A stretch of DNA of 5,189 bases, taken from assembly GCA_029881635.1 (NCBI GenBank), contig JAOUMG010000196.1, forward strand, positions 1 to 5,189, read 5' to 3'. The DNA comes from Paracoccaceae bacterium. GTDB taxonomy: Bacteria; Pseudomonadota; Alphaproteobacteria; Rhodobacterales; Rhodobacteraceae. The stretch's first letter is position 1. Every line of letters starts with the position of its first letter. A program made the translations under genes and the position numbers. Positions 1 through 5,189 of this stretch are shown piece after piece. The notes beneath the pieces were generated by a model. It had not been told where the DNA came from. It made no database searches and saw nothing but the letters and a program-made list of their open reading frames with translations.

Positions 1-1
1 G

Positions 2-253
2 TCGGGCGGTCAAAAGCAACGTGTTGCGGTAGCGCGCGCGTTGGTCGGAAACCCCGATGTGATCTTTGCCGACGAACCGACGGCAGCTTTGGACAGTGAA
101 AGCGGCATGGCCGTGGTCAAGATGCTGAAAAAGCTGGGGCAAATGCGGGGCACGACCACTGTCATGGTGACACATGACAACCGCATTCTGGAAATGGCCG
201 ACCGGATCGTAACGCTCGAAGACGGGCGGGTCGTGGGCGACACGGCGCCGTGA
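2..253 (+). CDS. ABC transporter ATP-binding protein, DevA-like (C-terminal part, 5' end outside window)
   Basis: This is the C-terminal 83 residues of an ABC ATPase that would power a membrane exporter from the cytoplasmic side. The visible part starts inside the ABC signature (SGGQKQRVAVARAL). It continues with the Walker B stretch and catalytic glutamate (VIFADEPTAALD) and the H-loop histidine in VTHDNRILEMADRI, and ends at a TGA. The Walker A and Q-loop lie upstream of the window. The combination THDNRIL-ADRI-LEDGR is typical of the DevA (heterocyst-exporter type) subgroup of the LolD/MacB family; that group usually works with a DevC-like FtsX-fold permease and a membrane fusion protein encoded just upstream. 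The partners cannot be seen, so the substrate is unknown. It is probably the last gene of its operon, because the next gene converges on it from the opposite strand. The ABC ATPase call is very sure; the DevA subgroup is a recognition from motifs only. Confidence 0.95.
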   Translation, partial: SGGQKQRVAVARALVGNPDVIFADEPTAALDSESGMAVVKMLKKLGQMRGTTTVMVTHDNRILEMADRIVTLEDGRVVGDTAP

Positions 254-364
254 CCGTGTCGCCAGCGCGCCGCCACATATCTGCCTGCCCCGCGCCCGTG
301 GTTGCGTGGTGCCGGTATCGCGCTGACCGCCTATGGGATGCATTGACCGGCAAAGGCGACCGCC
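254..364. other. Convergent intergenic gap without a clear terminator
   Basis: This GC-rich 111-base gap lies between two genes that end towards each other. I see no convincing ORF and no GC hairpin followed by a T-tract on either strand. It holds short inverted repeats (310-352 and 354-365, listed separately). If termination occurs here it may depend on Rho or on these weak hairpins. Confidence 0.6.
310..352. repeat. Inverted repeat TGCCGGT / ACCGGCA with 29-base loop
   Basis: Perfect 7-base arms lie at 310-316 and 346-352. The repeat sits between the convergent ABC ATPase and RND permease genes. The loop is long and no T-run follows on either strand, so a role in termination is only a possibility. 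An arm pair this short could arise by chance. Confidence 0.35.
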
Positions 365-365
365 T
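354..365 (-). terminator. Possible weak hairpin at the end of the RND gene
   Basis: The 12-base element AGGCG-AC-CGCCT touches the last base of the RND stop codon. Read on the minus strand it is a compact GC stem followed by only TTTG. The stem is short and the T-run poor, so it would be a marginal intrinsic terminator at best. Confidence 0.2.
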
Positions 366-3300
366 CAGGTGCGCAGCACCCGGTATATCGCCGGGATGAC
401 CAGAACCGTCAGCAGCGTCGATGATGCAAGCCCGAACAGGAGCGAGATTGCGAGACCCTGAAAAATCGGGTCTGTCAGGATAACCGCCGCCCCGATCATA
501 GCGGCCAAAGCCGTCAGCAGGATCGGTTTGAAGCGAATGGCCCCTGCCTCGATCAGAACTTCGGTCAACGGGCGATCCGGTGATTTCGCATGGCGGATGA
601 AGTCGACCAGCAGGATCGAGTTGCGTACGATAATGCCCGCCAGGGCGATGAACCCGATCATCGATGTCGCCGAAAACGGCGCGCCGAACAGCCAGTGCCC
701 CCCGATAATGCCGATAAAGGTCAACGGCACCGGCGTCAGAATTACCAGCGGCACCTTGAAGGATCCGAACTGCCCGACGACAAGGATGTAGATACCCAGA
801 AGGGCCACCCCAAAAGCCGCCCCCATGTCGCGGAAGGTGACCCAGGTCACTTCCCATTCCCCGTCCCAAAGCAAAGTTGCCTGGCTGTCATCCTCAGGCT
901 GGCCATACAACGAGATGACGGGTTTCGGCAGGTCACCCCAGTCTTGCGCGTCAAGCGCCTCCTGCACTGCCAGCATGCCGTAAAGCGGTGCCTCGAAGCT
1001 GCCGGCCAGTTCGGCTGTCACCATTTCGGCCGCGCGGCCATTGTGGCGGAAAACGGGGTAGGAGGCGCGTTCTTCGCTGACGGTCACAACATCACCCAGC
1101 TCGACAACACTGCGATCGCCGGGCAGGACATTGGCGGGAATGGGAGTGCTGAGGAATGCCTCATCAAGCACCTTCTGGCCTTCGGGGCGCCCCATCAGGA
1201 TCGGGATTGGCTGGCGCCCGCCACCGCGATGCGAATAGCCCACCGTTGTTCCCGCATTCAAAATGGCAATCGTCTCCAGGACGTCCGCCTCTTGCACACG
1301 GAAGAACTCAGCCTGATCGGTCGATACGGTTATCCGCAACCTTCGGGCGGGGGTTCCATAGGAATTGTCTACATCGACGATGAAAGGCACAGAGCGATAT
1401 GCAGCCTCGACCCGCGCCGCCACAGCGCGGCGGGTTTCGGCATCAGGTCCGTATATTTCGGCCAGAAGTGTCGCCAGAACCGGCGGGCCGGGCGGTGGCT
1501 CCACGACCTTGAGGCTGGTGCCGGAGGGAACATCCAAATCGGAGATGCGCTGACGTATATCAAGTGCAATGTCGTGGCTGGCGCGGTCCCGTTCGGATTT
1601 CGGCACGAGGTTGATCGACACCTCGCCCTGTTCGGGCAGGGCGCGAAGATAGGAATGGCGCACAAGGCCGTTGAAATTGAACGGGGCCGCCGCACCGGCA
1701 TGGGTCTGGATCGACAGAACTTCCGGCAGATCAAGCGTTATGCGGGCCACCGCCTGCGCAACACTGTCTGTTGCTTCGACAGAGGCCCCTTCGGGCAGGT
1801 CGATGACAACAGACAGTTCGGATTTGTTGTCGAATGGCAGAAGCTTCACGGTTACGGCCTTGGTATAAAAAAGCGACAGAGAACCGACGGTCAGAATGGT
1901 TACACCTGCCAGCAGAAGCCAGCTGGCGGTTTTGGTTGCCAGTACAGGTCGCGCAACCGCCCTGTAGGCGCGGCCGAGCCTGCCGCCATCGTCATCATGA
2001 TGTGCCGCCGCTACAGCCTTGCCGGCGGTTTTCAGCATCAGCCAAGGTGTTACGGTGACCGCGACAAAAAACGAAAAGATCATTGCTGCAGACGCATTAG
2101 CGGGGATCGGGCTCATATACGGGCCCATTAGGCCCGAGACGAAAAGCATCGGCAGCAGTGCGGCCACAACGGTGAGAGTTGCGATGATGGTCGGATTGCC
2201 AACCTCGGCTACTGCATCAATCGCGGCGTCCTTGCGGGGGCGGCCGTCGCCCATGCCCCAGTGGCGCGCAATATTTTCGATCACCACGATCGCGTCATCG
2301 ACGAGAATACCTATCGAAAAGATAAGTGCGAAAAGCGAAACACGGTTCAGCGTGTATCCCATAAGGTAGGAGGCAAAGAGCGTGAGCAGAATTGTCACGG
2401 GAATGACGACGGCGACAACGGTCGCTTCGCGCCAGCCGATTGCAAACCAGACCAGTGCGATGATCGACACTGTCGCCAGACCGAGGTGATACAAGAGTTC
2501 ATTGGCCTTTTCATTGGCGCTTTCGCCATAGTCGCGGGTTACCTCGACATGGATCTCATCCGGGATCAGGTCACCTTCCAGCATCTCGACCCGGTGCAGG
2601 ATTGCCTCGGCTACCGTGACCGCGTTCGATCCGGCGCGTTTGGCAATGGCCAGGGTGACGGCAGGCATCCGGACCAGCCCGTCATCGGTTTTCGCGACGT
2701 TGGAAACCAGCATTCCGCCACGGTCGACATCAAAACCGATATCCGCCACATCGCGCAAATAAACCGGCCTGCCATCGCGCGTGGTCAACAGCAGGTTTGC
2801 AATCTCTTCCGGTGAGCGCAGCGTCTCGCCGACCGAAAGCGTGATCTCTTCACCCTTGTCGCGCAGGCGTCCGGCGGGAAAGGCGGCATTGGCCCCAGCG
2901 ACCTTACCGGCGAGTTGTTGCAAGGTGACCCCGTATAGCGCGAGTCGAGCCGGGTCGGGGGCCACACGTAGCACTTCATCGCTTTCACCGACCAGATAGG
3001 TCAGGCCCACATCCGGGATCTTGGCAATCTCGGTGCGCAGTTCGCGCGCGATACGGGTGAGGTCGCCCGCGGTGATACGGTCGCTACTACCCGGTTTCGG
3101 CGACAAGGTCAGCGCAAGAATGGCGACATCATCGATGCCGCGCCCGACGATCATGGGTTCAGGAACACCGACCGGGATACGGTCCAGATTGGCGCGCAGC
3201 TTGGCATGTACCCGAAGAACCGCCGCGTCTGCCGAAGTGCCAACCAGAAAGCGGGCGGTGACAGAGACCTGGTCATCCTGGCTCTGGGAATAGACATGTT

Positions 3301-3562
3301 CGACTCCCTCGATACCTTTGACAATGGTTTCAAGCGGTTCGGTGATCAGCTTGACCGCGTCATCGGCCTTCAACCCATCGGCGCGCACAAAGATATCGAC
3401 CATCGGGACCGAGATCTGAGGCTCCTCCTCACGGGGCAGGCTGACCAGCGCGACAAGTCCAAAGACGAAAGCTGCAAGCAAGAATAGCGGCGTCAGCGGC
3501 GCGGTGATGAAGCTGCGGGTCAGACTGCCCGCAATGCCGCGCGGCGTTTCTGGCCGGGTCAT
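365..3562 (-). CDS. RND-family efflux transporter permease (AcrB/AcrD/AcrF type)
   Basis: A 1065-residue inner-membrane proton antiporter subunit that would pump substrate from the periplasm or membrane into an adaptor/outer-membrane channel complex. The layout is the standard RND one: TM1 about 22-42, a first large periplasmic loop about 43-352, TM2-TM6 about 355-510, TM7 about 547-566, a second periplasmic loop about 567-910, and TM8-TM12 about 913-1060. TM4 has the double aspartate of the proton relay (D422, D423 in GILVDDAIVVIEN, matching AcrB D407/D408). R1010 and T1017 match AcrB R971 and T978, but the AcrB K940 position is an arginine (R980 in GIIVRNSILLVDF). The DD motif favours an organic-compound (HAE-type) pump over the CusA/CzcA heavy-metal class; the actual substrate is unknown. 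The length is normal and the frame intact. The ATG overlaps the adaptor stop by four bases (ATGA) with only a weak Shine-Dalgarno, suggesting translational coupling. No TolC-like gene is present. Confidence 0.97.
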   Translation of the reverse strand: MTRPETPRGIAGSLTRSFITAPLTPLFLLAAFVFGLVALVSLPREEEPQISVPMVDIFVRADGLKADDAVKLITEPLETIVKGIEGVEHVYSQSQDDQVSVTARFLVGTSADAAVLRVHAKLRANLDRIPVGVPEPMIVGRGIDDVAILALTLSPKPGSSDRITAGDLTRIARELRTEIAKIPDVGLTYLVGESDEVLRVAPDPARLALYGVTLQQLAGKVAGANAAFPAGRLRDKGEEITLSVGETLRSPEEIANLLLTTRDGRPVYLRDVADIGFDVDRGGMLVSNVAKTDDGLVRMPAVTLAIAKRAGSNAVTVAEAILHRVEMLEGDLIPDEIHVEVTRDYGESANEKANELLYHLGLATVSIIALVWFAIGWREATVVAVVIPVTILLTLFASYLMGYTLNRVSLFALIFSIGILVDDAIVVIENIARHWGMGDGRPRKDAAIDAVAEVGNPTIIATLTVVAALLPMLFVSGLMGPYMSPIPANASAAMIFSFFVAVTVTPWLMLKTAGKAVAAAHHDDDGGRLGRAYRAVARPVLATKTASWLLLAGVTILTVGSLSLFYTKAVTVKLLPFDNKSELSVVIDLPEGASVEATDSVAQAVARITLDLPEVLSIQTHAGAAAPFNFNGLVRHSYLRALPEQGEVSINLVPKSERDRASHDIALDIRQRISDLDVPSGTSLKVVEPPPGPPVLATLLAEIYGPDAETRRAVAARVEAAYRSVPFIVDVDNSYGTPARRLRITVSTDQAEFFRVQEADVLETIAILNAGTTVGYSHRGGGRQPIPILMGRPEGQKVLDEAFLSTPIPANVLPGDRSVVELGDVVTVSEERASYPVFRHNGRAAEMVTAELAGSFEAPLYGMLAVQEALDAQDWGDLPKPVISLYGQPEDDSQATLLWDGEWEVTWVTFRDMGAAFGVALLGIYILVVGQFGSFKVPLVILTPVPLTFIGIIGGHWLFGAPFSATSMIGFIALAGIIVRNSILLVDFIRHAKSPDRPLTEVLIEAGAIRFKPILLTALAAMIGAAVILTDPIFQGLAISLLFGLASSTLLTVLVIPAIYRVLRT

Positions 3563-4521
3563 GGCGTGACAACCAGATCCCCGGATGCCAGACCGGACAG
3601 AATCTCAACATATGTCGCGCCGTCTTTGACGATGGTTTCACCCAACATGACGGCGCGGGCGCTTTGGCCCTCTGCCGACGGCACGGTGACAAAATCGATA
3701 CCTGACCGGGTACTTACGGCGGTGCGCGGAACCAGAATGGTCTGGCGTTTGCCTACCGGCAGATTGACCAGAACCCGCGCATTCACAAAAGCCGTGTCGA
3801 GGCCTTCAACATCCACATCCGCGATCACACGCCCATTTTCGATCTGCGGATAGATCTTGGCAATCCGGCCACTGGATTCAGCGCCCGCGTCATTCATGCG
3901 GATCGCAGCACCTTCGGCCAGAGAGGCGGCATGGCGTTCAGGGATTGCCAGCCTGAGAAAAAAACCCCCGCCGCCGATCGATGCGACCTGCTCACCGGCA
4001 AGAACGACTGCGCCCAAGGTGACGGGTACGGTTAGTACCCGACCCGCGCCGGGGGCCAGAACATCGCCTTCGGCGGATTGCTGAATGATCACCGCGCGGT
4101 CGGCCTCGGTCGAACTGATCTGACCGCGCAGAACATCAACTGCGGTGCGCAACTGGTCCAGCCGCTGTACCGTTGCCACCCCGCGATCAACCAGCGCCTG
4201 CCCGCGCGAAAGCTCGGTCTCTGCCGTCACAAGCTGGGCATTCAACGCCTCGATGCGTGCGTCAAGTGCTGCGATCTGAAACGCGATCTTGTCATCGCGC
4301 ACCACGGCAATCCGTTGGCCAGCCTTCACCACGTCCCCTTCGCTGACGGAAAGTTCAGTGATCAGCCCGCCGATCCGCGCCCGTGCCGGAACGGTTTCGC
4401 GCGCTTCAATCCGCCCGTAGACCGATTTCCACTCAATCACCTCGGTCGCGCCGAGTGTGATCGTTTCGGCCCCGACAGCAGTGCCTGCCAAAAAGCTCAC
4501 CAAAAGCAGAAATGCGCGCAT
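3559..4521 (-). CDS. RND efflux periplasmic adaptor subunit (membrane fusion protein, HlyD/AcrA type)
   Basis: A 320-residue adaptor that would link the RND permease to an outer-membrane channel. Residues 1-18 form a Sec signal peptide (short MRAF start, leucine-rich core, AVGA before E19) without a lipobox cysteine, so a soluble periplasmic protein is expected rather than a lipoprotein. The first lipoyl half-motif is at about 46-75 (ARIGGLITELSVSEGDVVKAGQ). A helical hairpin/coiled coil follows at about 78-150, with the second lipoyl half at about 152-182 (VLAPGAGRVLTVPVTLGAVV), a beta-barrel domain at about 185-258 and a membrane-proximal domain at about 260-320. I chose the ATG at 4521 because it begins the signal peptide and is preceded by AAAGGA six bases away. 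The in-frame ATG at 4698 would put an unlike extension across the upstream gene. The gene starts 11 bases after the DUF2892 gene and its stop overlaps the permease start. At 320 residues it is somewhat shorter than AcrA. Confidence 0.95.
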   Translation of the reverse strand: MRAFLLLVSFLAGTAVGAETITLGATEVIEWKSVYGRIEARETVPARARIGGLITELSVSEGDVVKAGQRIAVVRDDKIAFQIAALDARIEALNAQLVTAETELSRGQALVDRGVATVQRLDQLRTAVDVLRGQISSTEADRAVIIQQSAEGDVLAPGAGRVLTVPVTLGAVVLAGEQVASIGGGGFFLRLAIPERHAASLAEGAAIRMNDAGAESSGRIAKIYPQIENGRVIADVDVEGLDTAFVNARVLVNLPVGKRQTILVPRTAVSTRSGIDFVTVPSAEGQSARAVMLGETIVKDGATYVEILSGLASGDLVVTP

Positions 4522-4527
4522 AGCCGA

Positions 4528-4533
4528 TCCTTT
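4528..4533 (-). promoter_or_regulatory. Ribosome-binding site of the adaptor gene
   Basis: On the minus strand AAAGGA lies six bases before the ATG at 4521 and shares a base with the TGA of the upstream DUF2892 gene (TGAAAGGATCGGCTATG). It fixes the adaptor start and ties translation of the two genes together. Confidence 0.8.
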
Positions 4534-4733
4534 CAGAATGCCGTGCCCGGTTTGACCCCGAGCCATCTGAAAAATTTCGCCGCTGGGCAGAACCCGGTAA
4601 TTGCCGATTGCAACAGATTGAATCCGACAAAAACGGTGAACCACATGAAGTAGGGCGAAACCCAGGCAGTAAGTGCGACCGAGAGTAAGACCATGCACCC
4701 CGCAAAGGCAAGAACGGTACGATCAAGAGACAT
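4533..4733 (-). CDS. YgaP-like/DUF2892 small inner-membrane protein
   Basis: A 66-residue protein with two hydrophobic segments, about 7-24 and about 28-46. It carries the family hallmark NLLQSAITGFCPA (39-51) with a cysteine-proline pair at C49-P50, then a short basic tail ending LGVKPGTAF. It matches the YgaP-like transmembrane domain family (formerly DUF2892), whose molecular role is not settled. In E. coli YgaP the same kind of domain follows a rhodanese (sulfurtransferase) domain; here it stands alone. The start at 4733 is chosen over an in-frame ATG at 4754 because a strong GGAGGT lies four bases upstream and family members begin with a short M-x-(I/L)-D-R. It is the first gene of the efflux operon, directly ahead of the adaptor gene. 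A second cysteine is at C13. The family call is secure; the function within this operon is unknown. Confidence 0.92.
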   Translation of the reverse strand: MSLDRTVLAFAGCMVLLSVALTAWVSPYFMWFTVFVGFNLLQSAITGFCPAAKFFRWLGVKPGTAF

Positions 4734-4737
4734 GTGA

Positions 4738-4743
4738 ACCTCC
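4738..4743 (-). promoter_or_regulatory. Strong ribosome-binding site of the DUF2892 gene
   Basis: On the minus strand GGAGGT stands four bases before the ATG at 4733 (AACGGAGGTTCACATG). It is the best Shine-Dalgarno in the window and decides the start of the first gene of the operon. Confidence 0.85.
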
Positions 4744-4754
4744 GTTGAAACCAC

Positions 4755-4774
4755 ACATTCGCATTTATGAATGT
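4755..4774. promoter_or_regulatory. Candidate operator ATTC-N8-GAAT (SqrR/BigR-type inverted repeat)
   Basis: Seen directly: perfect 6-base arms ACATTC (4755-4760) and GAATGT (4769-4774) separated by eight AT-rich bases. The core ATTC-N8-GAAT equals the pattern reported for SqrR, the ArsR-family repressor of Rhodobacter capsulatus that senses persulfides through two cysteines. The site lies 21 bases upstream of the DUF2892 start codon, where a repressor would block transcription. A second TGAATG half-site (4781-4786) repeats that at 4768-4773 at a 13-base distance. No regulator gene is in the window, so the identity of the binding protein is inferred. Other ArsR-, TetR- or MarR-type repressors could use a similar palindrome. 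Confidence 0.6.
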
Positions 4775-4789
4775 TTTAATTGAATGCAA
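4762..4789 (-). promoter_or_regulatory. Tentative promoter of the DUF2892-adaptor-RND operon
   Basis: On the minus strand a possible -35 TTGCAT (4784-4789) and -10 TAAATG (4762-4767) are 16 bases apart in an AT-rich stretch that contrasts with the GC-rich surroundings. Each matches the sigma-70 consensus at only three of six positions. The proposed -10 lies inside the spacer of the candidate operator, and transcription would begin near 4755, leaving a leader of about 20 bases. The location is reasonable; the exact hexamers are uncertain. Confidence 0.4.
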
Positions 4790-5073
4790 GGTCTTTTGGG
4801 ATAATTCAAGCAAAAACGCTGGGTCGCGCAATGGCGGTGCCTTTCGCCATTCCTCGCCGCCCAACCTGCCTGGATAGTCAAAACCTGAGAAAACTCCAGA
4901 ATCGACCTCGGCACCGCGATATGATGACTTCAGTCTGTGCGTTTGCCCTGCGGATGGAATGCCGCCGCTTGTGTGTCTCACCCGTGCGTTAAACTTGTTG
5001 GCTTTGCCAGTCGCTCAATCAGCCTTGCTGCTTCACATATATTTCGACTATGGCTTTCGGTCTCCCCGGCAGT
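4790..5073. other. Divergent non-coding region
   Basis: This stretch lies between the minus-strand efflux operon and the plus-strand YqaA-like gene. Short open frames cross it on both strands, but their translations are rich in Arg, Pro and Ser, lack a family resemblance and lack good ribosome-binding sites. I see no tRNA, no CRISPR and no insertion sequence. It contains one clean hairpin (4830-4851) and presumably the promoter of the right-hand gene, for which no good sigma-70 match is visible. Confidence 0.6.
4830..4851. repeat. Perfect inverted repeat AATGGCG-N8-CGCCATT
   Basis: Seven-base arms at 4830-4836 and 4845-4851 are separated by eight bases, with a possible extra G-U pair inside. 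No T-run follows directly on either strand; the nearest is five Ts about 14 bases beyond it on the minus strand. It could be a transcription-factor site for the divergent region, a weak terminator or chance. Its structure is certain and its function is not. Confidence 0.4.
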
Positions 5074-5078
5074 GAGGG
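5074..5078 (+). promoter_or_regulatory. Ribosome-binding site of the YqaA-like gene
   Basis: GAGGG lies seven bases before the GTG at 5086. It decides the start in favour of this GTG over an in-frame ATG at 5050, which has no Shine-Dalgarno in front of it. Confidence 0.7.
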
Positions 5079-5085
5079 AACACCT

Positions 5086-5189
5086 GTGACCGATGTGGCG
5101 TCCATAGCACTCCTGTTTTCGAGTGCGTTCCTTTCGGCGACCCTGCTTCCGGGGTCGTCCGAAGCACTTTTGATTGCGCTTCTGGCCAG
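5086..5189 (+). CDS. yqaA: YqaA-like (DedA/VTT-type) membrane protein, N-terminal part, 3' end outside window
   Basis: The first 34 residues of an inner-membrane protein, starting at GTG and running off the window. The segment SIALLFSSAFLSATLLPGSS is followed by EALLIALLA. It closely resembles the N-terminus of E. coli YqaA (FASSFLSATLLPGNSE-type motif), a small multi-pass protein of the DedA/SNARE-associated (VTT) group whose function is poorly known. Choosing GTG at 5086 gives an N-terminus of the family's usual length and a good GAGGG ribosome-binding site. The alternative ATG at 5050 would add twelve non-hydrophobic residues. It is transcribed away from the efflux operon. The fragment is short, so the family call rests on the conserved LSATLLPGxSE motif. 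Confidence 0.85.
   Translation, partial: MTDVASIALLFSSAFLSATLLPGSSEALLIALLA

Noticed and set aside
263..325. CAGCGCG / CGCGCTG inverted repeat in the convergent gap
   Set aside because: Seven-base GC-only arms with a 49-base loop are expected by chance in such GC-rich DNA, and no T-tract follows.
162..869. 235-codon open frame on the minus strand spanning the intergenic gap and the 3' end of the RND gene
   Set aside because: It overlaps both the ABC ATPase and the RND gene in other frames, is full of Arg/Gly/Pro and has no recognisable domain.
590..2131. 513-codon open frame on the plus strand opposite the RND gene
   Set aside because: It is antisense to a clear, full-length RND permease. 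Its translation is rich in Arg, Gln, Gly and His with no domain pattern, as expected of a shadow frame in GC-rich coding DNA.
3559..4698. Longer adaptor form starting at 4698 (379 residues)
   Set aside because: The extra 59 residues overlap the DUF2892 gene and would bury the signal peptide. The ATG at 4521 has its own ribosome-binding site and begins a proper signal peptide.
4433..4981. 182-codon open frame on the minus strand across the operon promoter and DUF2892
   Set aside because: It crosses the operator and ribosome-binding site and overlaps two well-supported genes in another frame. Its composition is not protein-like.
4780..4992. 70-codon open frame on the plus strand in the divergent region
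   Set aside because: It has no Shine-Dalgarno, its start lies within the minus-strand promoter and the sequence is basic and low in hydrophobic pattern with no family resemblance.
5050..5189. YqaA-like start at ATG 5050
   Set aside because: It is in frame, but there is no ribosome-binding site and the twelve added residues do not fit the family N-terminus. The GTG at 5086 has GAGGG at a good distance.

Overview
The window looks like part of a GC-rich alphaproteobacterial chromosome. A Rhodobacteraceae-type host is my best guess, inferred from codon use, protein style and a possible SqrR-type operator; there is no rRNA or marker gene to prove it. The window holds two partial genes at its edges and one complete three-gene efflux operon on the minus strand.

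Left edge (2-253, plus): the last 83 residues of an ABC-transporter ATPase of the DevA/LolD/MacB group. It is followed by a 111-base convergent gap (254-364) with small inverted repeats but no clear intrinsic terminator.

Centre (365-4733, minus, read from right to left): a 66-residue YgaP-like/DUF2892 membrane protein, then a 320-residue periplasmic adaptor (membrane fusion protein) with a signal peptide, then a 1065-residue RND-family inner-membrane efflux permease. The first two genes are separated by 11 bases, with a ribosome-binding site overlapping the upstream stop codon. The adaptor and permease overlap by four bases (ATGA). The adaptor and the proton-driven permease should form the inner part of a tripartite pump; no outer-membrane channel gene is in the window, so one must be supplied from elsewhere.

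Operon control region (about 4734-4790): an AT-rich segment carries a 20-bp inverted repeat of the form ATTC-N8-GAAT. This is the pattern reported for the persulfide-responsive ArsR-family repressor SqrR. It overlaps the likely -10 region, and the first gene of the operon belongs to the same domain family as the membrane part of E. coli YgaP, whose neighbour YgaV is a SqrR/BigR homologue. Together these suggest an RND pump induced by reactive sulfur species. This is the main point of interest.

Right edge: a non-coding divergent region (4775-5085) with one perfect 7-bp hairpin, followed by the start of a YqaA/DedA-like membrane protein gene on the plus strand (5086 to the window end, partial).
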